DNA of 64,000 nt from Ascochyta rabiei (lineage: Eukaryota; Ascomycota; Dothideomycetes; Pleosporales; Didymellaceae): positions 372,001 to 436,000 of the forward strand of contig NC_082421.1 of assembly GCF_004011695.2 (NCBI RefSeq), read 5' to 3'. This document shows, in pieces, positions 45,601-57,757 of this stretch. Under the pieces are notes generated by a model. It did no database searches. It saw nothing but the letters and a program-made list of their open reading frames with translations, and had not been told where the DNA came from. A program made the translations under genes and the position numbers. How positions within the stretch are numbered: the first letter of the stretch is position 1; each line of letters starts with the position of its first letter.

Positions 45601-46269
45601 TTGAAAGTGTTGAGCATGATCGTAGTCTCCTTACCGTATGTGTTGAAGTTTTTGGGTCGCTGAGGGAGTGCGGCTGGAACGGAATGCTGCTCTGAGTTAA
45701 AATCCATATTCGCATGCCTAGGGCGGTAGGAGTAGACATCCTGGTACAGGGGAACGGCTTCGGAAGACATGATAAAGGAGAGACAAAATCAACGATAAAT
45801 GCAAATGTACAACGACAGTGTGGGAGCGAGCTGACAAGATGTTCGGAGACTTGGGTAATGTTGGAATATGAAAATGTGTGCCAGATGAGGATTGGGAAAG
45901 GAATGGAATGAGAAAGGTCCTTATGCTGTGCGTTCACGGTACGCGAAGTCGGTGTCGAGCGCGACGACGTTTGCTTGCGTACATGCATATGCAGGCTGGA
46001 GAGGGGCTGTTTGCACTCACACCACGGGCCGTGTACCAGCCAGAAATACCGAGGAACTCAGACAAGTTTTTCAGATCATTAGGTTTGGTGTAGTCCAAGA
46101 CACCTTGGCCATGGCCTTGAGGATCCTTGTTACCATCGAGCTTGTTGATAGAGCGCTGCGTGGGGTCGCGAGAGGCCGAGGAGGAGTCATTGGATGAGCG
46201 AGTCTGCTGCTGCTGCTGCTTCTGCTGCTGCTTCTCCTTCTGGGCGCGGCTCTTCGCTGGGCCAGCCAT
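42634..46269 (-). CDS. Argonaute (QDE-2-like) RNA-silencing protein
   Basis: Eight exons are well supported and in phase: 45770-45427, 45376-44942, 44887-44342, 44294-44181, 44127-43907, 43863-43606, 43556-43256, 43204-42634, giving 929 residues. An upstream exon 46269-46021 (83 codons, Gln-rich KEKQQQKQQQQQ, GTGAGT donor, phase 0) probably belongs to the gene. It could splice to an acceptor at 45741 (TACCAG), just inside the first exon of the core model. Domains: ArgoN (ALPQRPKNFNTYGKETTI), L1/PAZ (VFGCGLPQFVARFK to SPIYMPMDVLRI), Mid (GRKFAVNNDKRALRAWGV) and PIWI. The catalytic tetrad is intact: Asp in VVGADVSHPAPG, Glu in NRVEMITTSN, Asp in FIRDGVSEGQYA, His in AVYYAHLAADRAR. It should bind small RNA and slice targets, as in quelling or antiviral RNAi. 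Confidence 0.93.
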
Positions 46270-48699
46270 TGCGAACTCTGCGGCACGTTAGCGGTGAACG
46301 GGATTGGAAGTTGTGTGACATGGCGTATGCCGGAAGCCGTTCGAATGCATCCGCGCTGCAGATAGCCATCACGCCGATGATGCGCACGCATTGCGACTGG
46401 TCGTAGCTGGAAGTGAAGCACCTTGATCTCAGATCGTTGAGTCGGGTGGAGAAGAGGGCGTCGTATGCGTTTGTGGGCGGATCTCAGATCAGCCTGAGTA
46501 TGGTCAGTGAGATGTTCGAAAAAGGAAGCTGAACATCTGGGTGCTCAAATGTAAGGTAAACAATTGAAAAGGTAAGAAATTTAAGCTGTGTGAAATAGCG
46601 TACCAAAAAGGAGCGTCGAAATGGCGATCTGGGTAAAAGAAGGTAGAGGGGAGGGTGATGCAAAGCAGGCTCAAATAGAGAGGGAGAGTGGGGCATGTGG
46701 CGTCAAACAGGATGGGCAAGAGCGCATGTGCTTACCATGGTGACTTTGAGGTCACTCGCAAGAGCGGTAACGGAGCGGACGGGCGCAAGCTCTCATGTGA
46801 CTCTGCAAGCAACCAGCAAAACACTACCCAGAGGACTGCGAAGAGGCTTGGGGAGGAGTATATATACTTTGAAGTCCTGAGCGCACGTCTGCCTGCAGAA
46901 GCGATGGCTGTACTGCCTGCCGTGGTAAGCTTGTTGAGCCTGCTCGTGATGATGTTGAAGTGGGAGGGTGTTGTCGTTCGATTAGTGTGATGGTGAGAAT
47001 TAGTGGCCTTGCCGACTTGCTGCACAGTCGAGTAGCGGACTGGAGAAGTTGAGTGTCGTTGTGAGGTGAAGGAAGCAAGTTGGAGGCCTTGTACGGATTG
47101 TTTATATTTTCTCAAGGTCAACACTGGTACGCGCTAGATGGGAAGCGAAGCGTCCTCGAGACGTGAGGCTAGTGATAGAAGCCTTTTTGGAGGCTGGGAA
47201 TGCTCTTTCAAGATAACGGAGTGTAGAGTTGGCGGTGAGCCTGAGCGGCGATCTGGAGATAGGACGATGCTAGTGAGAGACAGCTTGGACGAACGTTCTG
47301 GGAATAACACCAGCTTATGTAGGAACGACTCTCTGAGATATACTACTGATAATGAAGCATGATTATTGCTACTCTACCTTGATATATCCAGAGTCTCGCA
47401 AGGTCTCACAGGCCCTCATGAGGCACAACCACAAGGATCAACACAAGAGTTGCCAACCTTCATCAAGCCGCCAACCCAAGGCGGCATACACTGGATCTCT
47501 ACGACGCCGAGACGTGCTTCTCACCTTTAGCAACCAGTTCCGGCTCTCGGAGTCATGCAGGTTCGGTTTGTAGTGGTCCGTGGAAAGCTGTCCAGGATCA
47601 AGTCCGTATCTCGTACTATTTGATCCCGTACCTCGAGCTTTTTCATACACGCAGCCCTGTCTCTTGCATAGCTTCCAGCTACTGCTCACAAACATAGGCA
47701 TAGATAACAACGCCAAGGTGTTCTCTTCCATCACTGATGTCCAGGCTATTCAGCTGAGTGCGTTTTCCATGTTTCCCGCACGCGTGCATCCTGATCCAGA
47801 AGGTCTAAGAATATAGTGCTCGAGCCGAAACCTTCACGTCACTCACTGCTCAAACCCTCTTCTCCGCGACCAACTCCGGTCCTTGAATGTAAGCCTCCCA
47901 CTCCTCCCGCGCTCTAGAGCATCTATCGACGTGACACCACAAACCAGCCTCCAGGTGCATCTCGAACGGATCTCAGGCCATCATTGGTGCTCTCCAAATC
48001 CAGATGTATGGGAGCAGTAGTTAAGGGTCAAACACGGAACGGTGTTGGGAAGGTCTATGTACACGTGGAAGGCGCGATGTTGGATCAAACTTCGCTTGCA
48101 GCACCCGCCATCGACCAATGACCGTGTTTCCAGAGATGCGTTAAAAGCGCGGCACCACGAAGCGCAGTTGAACGGGTACCAGCATCAGTCACGGTTAATA
48201 GGGCATATGTGTTAGTTCTCTGAGGTTTTACATGTTTTCGGTATTTCTACAATCCATAAGCACTCAACGGTTACGGCCTGCTGTAGCTCAATCTACTCCA
48301 CAATGCATCAGAAAGGGCTTGCAATGTTCGTAATGTAGCACTCAGAAGTCCAGTGAGTTTGAGTATACTGTTCATTTGAAGAATGGCTATTTTCGTTCCT
48401 GGCATGGTGACCAACGCCATGCTCAGACCTGCAAAAGCAAAGTCGGATCCTTAATCAGATCTTCATTTTGGCCAAACAATCAGTCCAACCCATTATGCGA
48501 AGTGAGTAGAGTGTACAGGCACCAACAAATGCAAAGTCAACGTCCCCCTGTCTAAGCCAACTCACAGCATTCAAGGTCGCCATAGCGCGCAAGCTGGTCT
48601 TCCGATACTCGCACATAGGCTGCAGCGTGACCAGCCAGTCTGGTCTTGAGAGTGGCTGATATAGAATCTGAATCCAGGTAGCGAGCGCTGTTCACTACT
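46270..48699. other. Intergenic region between argonaute and RNA14 genes
   Basis: About 2.4 kb. It should hold the argonaute promoter and 5' leader. Several short frames (for example 46732-47124 minus, 47438-47734 minus) are open, but none shows a domain or credible gene structure. No tRNA found. Confidence 0.4.
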
Positions 48700-51600
48700 C
48701 TATTGCGGCCAAGCATGCCCTGGATTGCCATACTTCTCCTGTATGCTCTGCAGTTGTTGCGCCGTCGTCGCAGTAGTACCCCAACGCTGAGGCGGCACCT
48801 GCGCATGTGCAGGAAGAGTCGGTATCGGGATGGCTGCAATGTTTCGCAACATGTTCACCATAACTTCTGGCTTGAAACGAGTCTCGCGGTATGTGTGCGC
48901 AGGCGGTATGATGCCGAGTAGAAAGTTAATCTCGCGGGGGAGAGGGGTAGGACCATGAGGTAAACCGATAGGTGTGTTACCGTTGGCAGCCATGTTACGT
49001 CGTGCTGCATCGAGACGACGACCTGCAGCGCCCTTGAGCGGTGACTCGCCACGTGCGAGTTTGCGGGGTTGTGCGCTCTCATCACCGTCTTCGAGAGGAC
49101 GTTTGGGTGAGTTGGTGACAATGGGCAGATGTGCGAGACGTGGGGAGTTGAGAATGTTCTGTGCAGGTGATGCCATCCGCTGCTCTTGTGCTTGAACCTG
49201 GGGTGGTGCGTTGGGCATAGCTTCCTCAACAGAAGGCATGATGTTGGGCATTGCCGGCATCACAGGCATCATTTGCGTCCTTGGCGAGATGATCGGGCGC
49301 ACGTTCGTTGGGTCGAATGTTGGGCTTGCGAACCGACGAGAGAAGCGCTGCAGCTGTGGATCCTCAGGGAAGAGTGTGGCCATACGCTGCTCCATCTTTG
49401 TGATCTGGGCCAGCTCGCCGAAGTGCGCTTCATACTCATGGAAAAACAAGAACAAGGGCTTCGTCCTGGCGATGTTCTCGGGCTTTGCCGTCAGCTTGCC
49501 TACGATGGTCTCGAACACGGCTCGTGCATCTAAGAAAGTTATTTCATTGTCATGACTGAAAGGTACACATAGACTTACTGGTTGAGTCATTCAGCTTGAT
49601 GAGGTGCTTGATGTATTCCAACGCAAACTGCTCGTCCTCAGGAAACAGCTTCATGCCGCGCTCGAAGATCTTTCCTGCAGCTGGATCTTGGTAACAGTGG
49701 TGTTCGATTTGTGCGCTGGCAACATATGCTTCACTGAGCAGTTTGCCCTTTCTGCGCGCTTCTGTAAAGATACCACGGAAGCCAGGCACATCGGCATTGT
49801 TCCCACCCTTGCCTTGCACGCGCCTGGTTGCTTGCATCAGTGCAATCCACGCAAATGTCAAGGTCTTCTTAAGCGTAAGGATCTGTGCGTTGTATCCTGC
49901 TGAGATGGCGTGCACCTGCGCGTTGAAGGCGGCCTCCTTCTCTTGTGCTCGCCTTGTGGCTTTCGCCTCATCGTCCTCATCGCCGTCCTCTGTGTTTTGT
50001 GCAATAGCCCGGGCGGCATCATCGGCAGCTTTTTGAGCTTCAAAAGCTTCCTTGGCGCGAGCAACGGAATGCTCCTCACGCTTCTTCGTTTTCGCAGTGA
50101 GATCATAGAGGGTATCCAGTAGCGTGCTGTAAGGCTTCTTGACAGCGTTTCCCTTAGCAATGATACCTGCCTGGCCGTCTTCAAAGTCAGTGCTGAGTTC
50201 AATTTGGTTTCCTTTCTTGAAGGCCAACAGGCAACTCTCGGGGTTGGCCTCAATGCCATCATCCAAGAATTTGTCGCCATCCGTTTGCAGACCGTTCTCA
50301 AAACACCATTCAGCCGCGTCATACCAAAGCTCTGGCCAGAAGCGAAGTGGCCTTAGGGCATTCCTGTAGATGTGCAACACACGCTTGTTGTACAGGGCAC
50401 GATCATCGATTGCGCACTCAAGCGGATCACTCTTCTCCCACTGTATCCACTGCTTCCATAGCTTGACTTGGTTCATGTACTCATCGTAGCCGTCGAATCC
50501 GGGTGCTGGCGGCAACCTTGGTAATGTTGTCTTGTTGATGCCGCGTGTGATGTTGTTATCCAATACATTGATGGCACTTCGTGCGGTCATGTAGGATGGG
50601 GACTTCTCCTGGAGGTTCTTCCGGCCCTGCAATCAGGTCAGTCTACTGGTACATAGCACACAGCAAGCTTGTCGTCTTACCGTGACTTTGTTGAGGCCCA
50701 TTTCGAACCGATCGTAATCACGCCAGATCTCCAGAGTTGCACCAGTAGGAATTGACACTGCCCGTTGATATAGTTTTCGCAAAGTGTCCATCTTCTGCAT
50801 GTCTTGCCAATTTGTGCCGCCAAGTACACCAGGAGCAGTCTTTTGCAATTCAATATAGTCGATCCAAAGCTTACCGGCGTTAATGTCAATACCCACTTGG
50901 TCAAGCACAAACTCGTATGCCATGATGATTGTTTCTCGGCTTTTGCCGGTAGCATCGTTTGTGAGATTGAAGCGGCGACGAACAAAATCGATGTAGCATG
51001 AGAACACGGGAACGTAGGCACCTTTCGGTACAGCTCTGCCAAACAACTGCTCCACCCTTGCAAGTTCGTCTAGCTCTGTCTCGAAATTGATGTATTCGAC
51101 CCATATCTCGCCCTAATCCTATCAGCCCAGTGAACACGACTGGTTTTGTTAATACTTACTGCAGTTGGGAATTGGTCTAGGAAACGGTTGAAAACCTCGC
51201 GTGCCTCATCGTGCTTGTGTCGCTTACGTTGCTCCTCAATTAGACTCAACCATGCTTCGATGTCACCACGGGGATCCTCTTGAATGCGGTCGTTGAGAAT
51301 ACCAATGCGATCCTGAGGCAGACGGGCCTTGGGGAGAGAAGCAGAAGGAGGAGCGGGCGTTACGGAAGCGGTAACCTGGCGAGCAGGGTCGGTAGTCAGA
51401 AGATCTGCTGGCTTAGTAGCGTCTGGAACAGGCGTTGTGCCATTGACTGGAACAGAAGCAATAGAGGGAGCAAGCTCATTGACAGCGACAGAAGCAGAGA
51501 TGGATGAAGCACCCTGATCTTGTGCACTATGTAACTGTACATCTGGTGTGGGAAGTGTATTGTTTGGAGTGTTTGTAATTGAACGCTGCGGAGTCTCTGC

Positions 51601-51996
51601 AGTCTCAGAGGCGCGCAGTAACGCAGGGGCTGCCACCTTTGGCGCCGCAACAGGCTCCTCGTCCTCGTCCTCGCTCTCGTCGACAAACCCTCCAATGGTG
51701 CGCGGCTGCTTCGCTGGTGTGGGCGCAGCAGATGTCTCCGTAGAGACGGGTTTCACGGCGTCCTCACCCTGGTTGTCGGCCAAGGAAGGAGAGTTCGCAG
51801 CCGACTGCGGCATTGACGCCGATTGCTCGGGCTGAACGGGCTCTTGTGCGACATCCATGTTCTGGGTAGGGTCGTATTCTTCTTCACCAGTTGCGTCGTC
51901 GGCAGGCATCTCGTCGTCAGCTGCAGGCCAGGCTGCAGCAGGGTCATACTCCTGCTCCTGCGATCGAAGGAAAGCGAGCTCTGCGTCGTCGGCCAT
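48700..51996 (-). CDS. RNA14: mRNA 3'-end processing protein RNA14 (CstF-77 homologue)
   Basis: Four exons (51996-51160, 51112-50681, 50626-49579, 49529-48700) join in phase to 1048 residues. After an acidic disordered N-terminus (EDEDEEPVAA), HAT repeats begin at about residue 240: DIEAWLSLIEEQRKRHKHDE, EIWVEYINFETELDELARVE, KLWIDYIELQ, LEIWRDYDRFEMGLNK, ELWYDAAEWCFENG. The Suf domain continues to FLFFHEYEAHFGELAQITKM. A C-terminal Pro/Met-rich tail ends with NPGHAWPQ. RNA14 scaffolds cleavage factor IA for polyadenylation in the nucleus. Start chosen at MADDAELAFL; the frame is open further upstream but without homologous sequence. It is divergent from UNC-50. Confidence 0.94.
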
Positions 51997-52575
51997 TTTT
52001 GTGGTATAGAAAGAAATTGTAAAGCTGTGATGTGTTATTAGAGTCGGCTGTTGACCGCGACAAAGAGTGCTAAGATGTGGGTCGCGCAAGAGGAGCTGTG
52101 TCGCAGACAATGAGCTCTTTGTCGCGTGGGTATCTTCTGTAAGGAGCGGCTGCGTCACGCAGGCACACGGAAGGTGCAGACAAGGTCGCGATTACGAGTC
52201 GTTTCCTGTGAGATTGGAATGGCCGGGTTCGAGATGCACAAAGGTGGAATCGTCGTTGCGCAGTGCTCCGGGGGTCGTCGTGCGGAGGAGATGAGCAAAG
52301 GTTGCTTGCACGCTCGGCCATTCGGCCCTGGGCTTGCAGGTCTTGGCGTCTCCAGCCACATCGGCGTCATCAGGGTACAGAACAACATTGCGCCTTCACT
52401 AGAGAACCTTACTGAGAGCTTGAATACTCGCAGCAGTCGTGGCCTACTTGAATCGGGAATACAGTAGTATTGCATCTTCTGCGAAACAACAAAGAGCCTC
52501 CGTTCTGATTGGAGACAGCTTCCCTCGACAGCTACCTGGCGTATACTGGACCACGACAGGCGCATTCGATTCACG
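51997..52575. promoter_or_regulatory. Divergent upstream region of RNA14 and UNC-50 genes
   Basis: About 580 bp between two start codons; both promoters should lie here. The open frames present are not credible genes. Confidence 0.5.
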
Positions 52576-53514
52576 ATGAATCCACAAATACAGCTACCAC
52601 GGCCAAACGGGGGCCCTTCAAACTTCGGCTCAACACCATCGACACGGCGTAGCGAGATTCGTATGCCGCGCTTCTTCAAGCGCCTGTTCAAGTTCCCGCA
52701 GATGGACTTCGAGATGGCCATATGGGAGATCATGAGTTTGATAGTAGCACCGAAGAAGGTCTTCAGGCAGATATACTATCATGTATGGCCAAATTGCCAA
52801 ACACACAATGTTCTGAACTGACCTTTTGTAGAAACAAACAACCAAAACCTACCACCGCCCCGACCCATCCTTTACCTACCTCCTCTCCTTTTTCCTCACC
52901 GTGACATCCCTTGCGTGGGGTTTCGCGTACGCCGACGGCTTCACACAAACGCTTCACATCACACTGGTGTTTATATTCGTACACTTCCTCCTGCTGTCCC
53001 TCGTCACAGCAACGCTATTCTACTTGTTGGTGGGCCGGCTGCTGGGGCCAGGGAACTCGCTGCTGCCTGGGCGAAGAAGGGGCCTGTACAACTTAGGCGA
53101 CACAGAGAGCAAGGAAGAGTTGGAGTTTGGGTACTGCTGGGACGTATCGATACGTGCGTTTGTGCCGGTGTGGGTATTTCTCTACGTGGTGCAGTTCTTG
53201 TGCATGCCGCTGGTGGGAACAAATCATTGGTGAGTAGCGAGACATGCCTGAGATACGAGTAGATGCTGACAAGACATTTCAGGGTGTCGCTACTCCTTTC
53301 GAATACCCTTTACATCTTCGCGCTTACCTACTACTTCATCATCACTTTCCTCGGCTACAACGCGCTCCCTTTCCTACACCACACGGAGCTTCTTCTTGTA
53401 CCGTGCGCGGTGGCAACAATTCTGTGGTTCATATCGCTCTTTGGGTTCAACATGTCCAAGCACTTTGCGCCTGTGCTATGGGCGGGTGCTAGACTGCGTA
53501 AACAGGTGGGTTGA
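52576..53514 (+). CDS. UNC-50 family Golgi membrane protein
   Basis: Three exons (52576-52782, 52832-53229, 53283-53514) encode 278 residues. The cytosolic start leads to FFKRLFKFPQMDFEMAIWEI and APKKVFRQIYYHKQTTKTYH, a conserved UNC-50 segment. Five or six hydrophobic helices follow (FLTVTSLAWGFAYADGF, FVHFLLLSLVTATLFYLLVG, FVPVWVFLYVVQFLCMPLVG, LYIFALTYYFIITFLGYNAL, VPCAVATILWFISLFGFN). EFGYCWDVSIRAFVPVW is typical of the family. UNC-50 (yeast Gmh1) is a Golgi multi-pass protein linked to Arf-GEF recruitment. A Sec7-type Arf GEF lies 6.6 kb away in this window, which may be coincidence. Confidence 0.93.
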
Positions 53515-54091
53515 GAGGGTTGGATATGGAATGCTCAAGGCACTCAGCATGTACCATGGATCCCCTTGGCAATTGTCAGCGATTTGTAGCATTTCCAGCG
53601 GTATCAAATGCGAGCATCGATTCTGAAGTTAAGCAAGCATGTCTGCCTAGCCAAAGACAACATGACCTGCGTCACATGTAGTCGTACTAAAGATCCAACG
53701 TGCCCATACAAAGAACAACCGAAAAGATCCCAGACAACACCGTCAGCGTATGAAGTTCTCCACCATGTCGTCGCACTCCAAACGCCCAACTCCAAATCCA
53801 CCCTCCCCCAAACACCAACACAACACCCCCGTCCCCTCCCACAGCACCTCAACCCCCACTCTGCCCCGCACCAGCACGCGTCCGCCGTAGAAAACCCCAG
53901 GCCACTCACGCGAGCCAAAAGAAACAAGAAAAGAAAAAGTAACCCAATCTCCTATGCCCGTGCAACCCAACTCCCCCCCCCCAAACCCATCAAAATACAG
54001 CAAGAAAAAGAAATCAAAAGAAAGATCGTGTGACCGTGTCTCCCCGACAGAACATCGCACCGGATGGTCGACACAAGCAAAAAGATCAAAT
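53515..54091. other. Region between UNC-50 and tRNA-Asp
   Basis: UNC-50 3' end plus a strand-biased C/A-rich stretch (53750-54010) with C runs. Its open frames on both strands are low-complexity products of that composition, not genes. Confidence 0.5.
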
Positions 54092-54177
54092 CTCTCCGAC
54101 GGGGAATCGAACCCCGGCCTCCTGCGAGTTGTCCTGAGGATGACAAGCAGAAATACTGACCACTATACTATCGAAGA
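54092..54177 (-). tRNA. tRNA-Asp (GTC) with a 14-nt intron
   Basis: On the minus strand the acceptor stem TCTTCGA pairs with TCGGAGA (one G-T wobble), discriminator G. The A box TAGTATAGTGGTCAGTAT and B box GGTTCGATTCC are intact. The anticodon stem TCTGC/GCAGG encloses loop TTGTCAC with anticodon GTC once a 14-nt insertion (TCCTCAGGACAACT) after position 37 is removed, the normal site of nuclear tRNA introns. Mature length 72 nt before CCA. Confidence 0.92.
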
Positions 54178-54548
54178 TATCCAACTTATAGTTGGGAAGA
54201 GATGTAGTCGATGGAGCTTTCAGTCTTTGAATAATATATATTTACTAGTGCAATTTGGAAGACGGGTGTTTGCGTAATCTGCATGACCGAGCGCGGAGAT
54301 CGAGATGGGTTGATTTCGTCTGTGCGGGGGGGGGGGGGGGGGGGGGTTGGATTGGAGATCTGCGGAGGGAGCGAAAGGGGGTGAAATTGAGTGGGGTATG
54401 TGCGGCCTCGTCTTACAGAAGGGCTAGTGTTACGTAGATCTACACGCTTGAAATGTGCCGGACAAATGCAGGTCCCAGATCCCGAGGGCGCCGTGAAGTA
54501 TGTACAGGATTCCGAGCTCGAGCTATTTGAACACATACATGTACTATC
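54178..54548. other. Region between tRNA-Asp and the IF-2 gene
   Basis: About 370 bp with the IF-2 3' end and the poly-G run. No further gene. Confidence 0.5.
54326..54346 (+). repeat. Run of 21 consecutive G
   Basis: A homopolymer of 21 G on the plus strand (C on the minus strand), about 200 bp past the stop codon of the mitochondrial IF-2 gene, in its probable 3' untranslated or flanking region. The exact count may suffer from sequencing error. Confidence 0.9.
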
Positions 54549-57500
54549 TTACAGGGTCCTCTTATGCTGCGTCTCCTCGTAGCACTGGATCTTGTCTCCG
54601 ATCTTGAAGTCGTCCCAAGCGGCGAACGAGATACCGCATTCTGTATCCTTGCGCATGGATTCGACGTCTTTCTTCTGGTTTCTGATGTTTTCGATGATGC
54701 CTGTTCTGTGTTAGAGATGTTCTCATTTATAGGTAGAGAGAATGGAGATGACTTACCATCGTGGACAACGGTGTCGCCTCGCAGGACACGCGCCTTGTTT
54801 CCTCGCTCCACGACACCGTTGCGAACCCTCGAACCTGCAACCTTCATCTTCTTCTTGCCTCCCAGGCTGATCTCGAAAATGGCGGCGATCTCGACTTCGC
54901 CAGTCACCTTCTGTATGATGCTTGGTGCGAGCTTCTCGGAGAGGAGGTCCTTGATCGTCTCGACAGTGCGGTAGATGATGTTGCTGTCAAAGATCGTGAC
55001 GCCCTTCTCCTCCGCTAGCTTAGCAACATGCGCTGGGATCGTAGTATTGAAGTTGATGATATGGCCTTCTGCGTCAGCGGCGTGCTGGATATCAAACTCA
55101 GATGGTGGGCCGACACCGTAGCGCAGGATGCGGGCTGACACTTCTGCGTTGCCGAGAGCGGAGACGGAGTCGATGACTGCCTCGACAGAACCAGAGACGT
55201 CGCCCTTGACGATAAAGCTCACCACTGCTGGTCCCTTATCTTTGACTTCGGCCTCTTCCACTACAGCATCTCCCTCTTCAGCGGCCCGTTTGGCGGCTTC
55301 TTCAGCTTCACGACGCTCCGCTTCCTCGCGACGAGCAATATTAATGGCTTCCATGTCTCGTGCCATTTGCTGTCGTTCCACCTTCTCGATGCGCAGCTCG
55401 GAGACGGACGACGCTTCTTGCTCGTCAATGGCTTGCAAAACCTCATCACCAGCGATGGGCTGCTCGCGCCAGCCGTCCACTTCTACAGCAATACCAGGTC
55501 CAGCTTCCTCAACCACAACACCAGCCTCATTGCGTAGAGTGCGGACACGCGTCCATGTTGTGCCCGCAACGAGGGCTGTGCCTTGTCGAAGGGTACCGCT
55601 GCGGACGAGCACAGTTGCCACTCGCCCAGATTTCTTTGTTGTGCCTTCGAGGACCGTACCCTCCACATTGGCTTGGGGATCAGCGCGGTGATCGAGTAAC
55701 TCGGAAAGTGTCGAGATCGCTTCCTCGAGATCGGGGATACCTTGTCCGGTCTTGCCACTGACGGGTATAGCCTGCACGTCTCCACCAAAATCCTCAACCT
55801 CGATACCGTGGCGGCCAAGGTCCAACTTGACAGCATCAGGGTCGGCCTGCTGCTTGTCCATCTTGTTGATGGCGACGATGATGGGCACCTTCGCCGCCTG
55901 AGCATGCTTGATGGCTTCGACTGTTTGTGGCATGACCGAATCGTCGGCTGCAACCACCAAGATGACGATATCTGTAACGTTCGCACCGCGAGCGCGCATG
56001 GTTTCGAAGGCCGAATGTCCAGGGGTATCGAGGAAAGTGATTTTCTTACCGTTGGCCAGGGGCACACTGAAAGCACCAATATGTTGCGTAATGCCGCCAA
56101 ATTCGCCAGCTGCAACACTCGTCGAGCGCATGTAGTCGAGGATCGTAGTCTTGCCGTGATCCACGTGACCCATGATCGTGACAACAGGCGGTCGGGCCGG
56201 TAGCTCTGCGTACTCTTCTGGCGTGAGCTCCGGAGCAGCATAGAGATCGCCATCCTCTTGCGCGCCTATGAAACTAGGCTCAAAGTTGTATTCCTGCGCA
56301 ATCAGTCCGGCATGCTCAGCGTTGAGTACTTGAGTACTTTGTACGTCCTCAAAACCAAGTTCTTCCAACTTTGTGACAAAGTCCTCGACCCTCAATCTCA
56401 GCATACCAGCCAAGTTGGCTACACTGATATATTCGGGCAAAGTAATGGGGGTTGGCTCCGCCTTCTCCAGCTGCGCTGCTTTCTTCGCCTCTTTGCGCAG
56501 GCGTTTCTGCTCCTTCAGGTCGACAACCCGATCTTCCACCTCGTCCTCTTCATCGAAACGTGATACACGTCGATTGTTCCGGCCGCTAGCCTTGCGGCGT
56601 TGGGGCTGCTCATACCGATTACGCACTTCCATGGGTTCCTCATCCAGCTCGAACCTGCTTCGACGCCTCTCTCTGTCGATAGTGCGGGCTTTGTTGTCCC
56701 GTGGTTCCTCGACCGTGTAGCTCCGTGGTTCCACCTCCAGCTTAGATCCTCTCTTGCTCACCCATTCGTTTGCAGCATCCGCCAAAGAATCCAGTGCAGC
56801 CTGCTGTGGCTGATAGCTCGTTTCGCGGTTGAATTGTGGTGGTTGGTACATGACTTTTCCTCCAGTCGTATATCGCTGCGCATCTGGTCGCTCACGGAAC
56901 GTGGGCTTGTTCGGGCAGGCGGCGCTCAAATGATCTGGGGAACCGCAATTGAAGCATTTGCGCTGTGCGTTCGGATTCCTCGCAAGTGGCTGGTATGGTC
57001 TTGGCGGGCGGCTTTGGCTGAATTCATTGCCCAAGAGTTCGTCCAATTCAGTCTGATCCAGCTTGCCTCTGCTCGACACCGCACGTGGAGGTGGCCTCCT
57101 CAATTCCTCTCGTGACGACTGCGCAGGTGTGGCTTGTGGTTCGTTCCTCCTCCTGAGATGCCCTGGACCGAACGCTGGCGTGTCGAATTGTGGCTTTGAG
57201 TCCATGTTGACCCTAAAGCGATCCCGTTGTGGGGGCCGTGAATCGAAACGGCTATCACTGCCTAGTCTCCGAGCCGTGGGTGCTGAACGGTCTCTGTTCT
57301 GATCCCGCCCAAACCCGTCAAACAAGCCGCCCCGGTTGGGTGTACGTCTATCCTGTGGAGGCTGTCTTTGCATTGGGCTCTGCGTCCACGCTGGTTCTTG
57401 AGTGCCTAGGGATTCCCTCATCCTCTGCGCAGGCGTCGTGTGGCCGCCGGGGGGAGACTGCGAGGGTGCAGGTTGTGCCGCCGCCAGTGCTTGTCGCATC

Positions 57501-57757
57501 TGCTCCGCCTGTGTAAGGGGCCTTGGGGGTGCATCATCGCTTTTGTACAATTGTGCTTCTGCTTGGTGTACTCGGCTGGACGTGTTCAGGTATCTCCGCT
57601 GCGCCGACGATGCGGGCAGGGGCGCATTCGCGGTTGCGATTTGTCGAGTGGCGCAGAAGATGCAGATGTCGCGGGTCGAGGAGACCTGTGCTGTTGTTAG
57701 CATCTTTTGGTGGATTGATGATGATGGACGTACGCGAAATCCTTGTGCGCGGCGCAT
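54549..57757 (-). CDS. IFM1: Mitochondrial translation initiation factor IF-2
   Basis: Three exons (57757-57734, 57685-54757, 54700-54549) give 1034 residues. The first intron (48 nt) can also be read through in frame, so it is a prediction. The start MRRAQGFR with the following basic/Ser-rich part looks like a mitochondrial presequence. A CCHC zinc knuckle [17 protein letters not shown] sits at about residues 247-263 in the long disordered N-terminus. The GTPase domain has G1 GHVDHGKTT, switch [11 protein letters not shown]3 DTPGH, G4 NKMD and G5 SGKTG. Domains II and IV follow ([20 protein letters not shown]), then [19 protein letters not shown] and the last exon with [20 protein letters not shown]. 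It places fMet-tRNA on mitoribosomes. The zinc knuckle is not part of canonical IF-2. Confidence 0.94.

Noticed and set aside
55128..56253. Long antisense and alternate-phase frames over the IF-2 gene
   Set aside because: They are shadows of the conserved GTPase frame and have no homologous wording.
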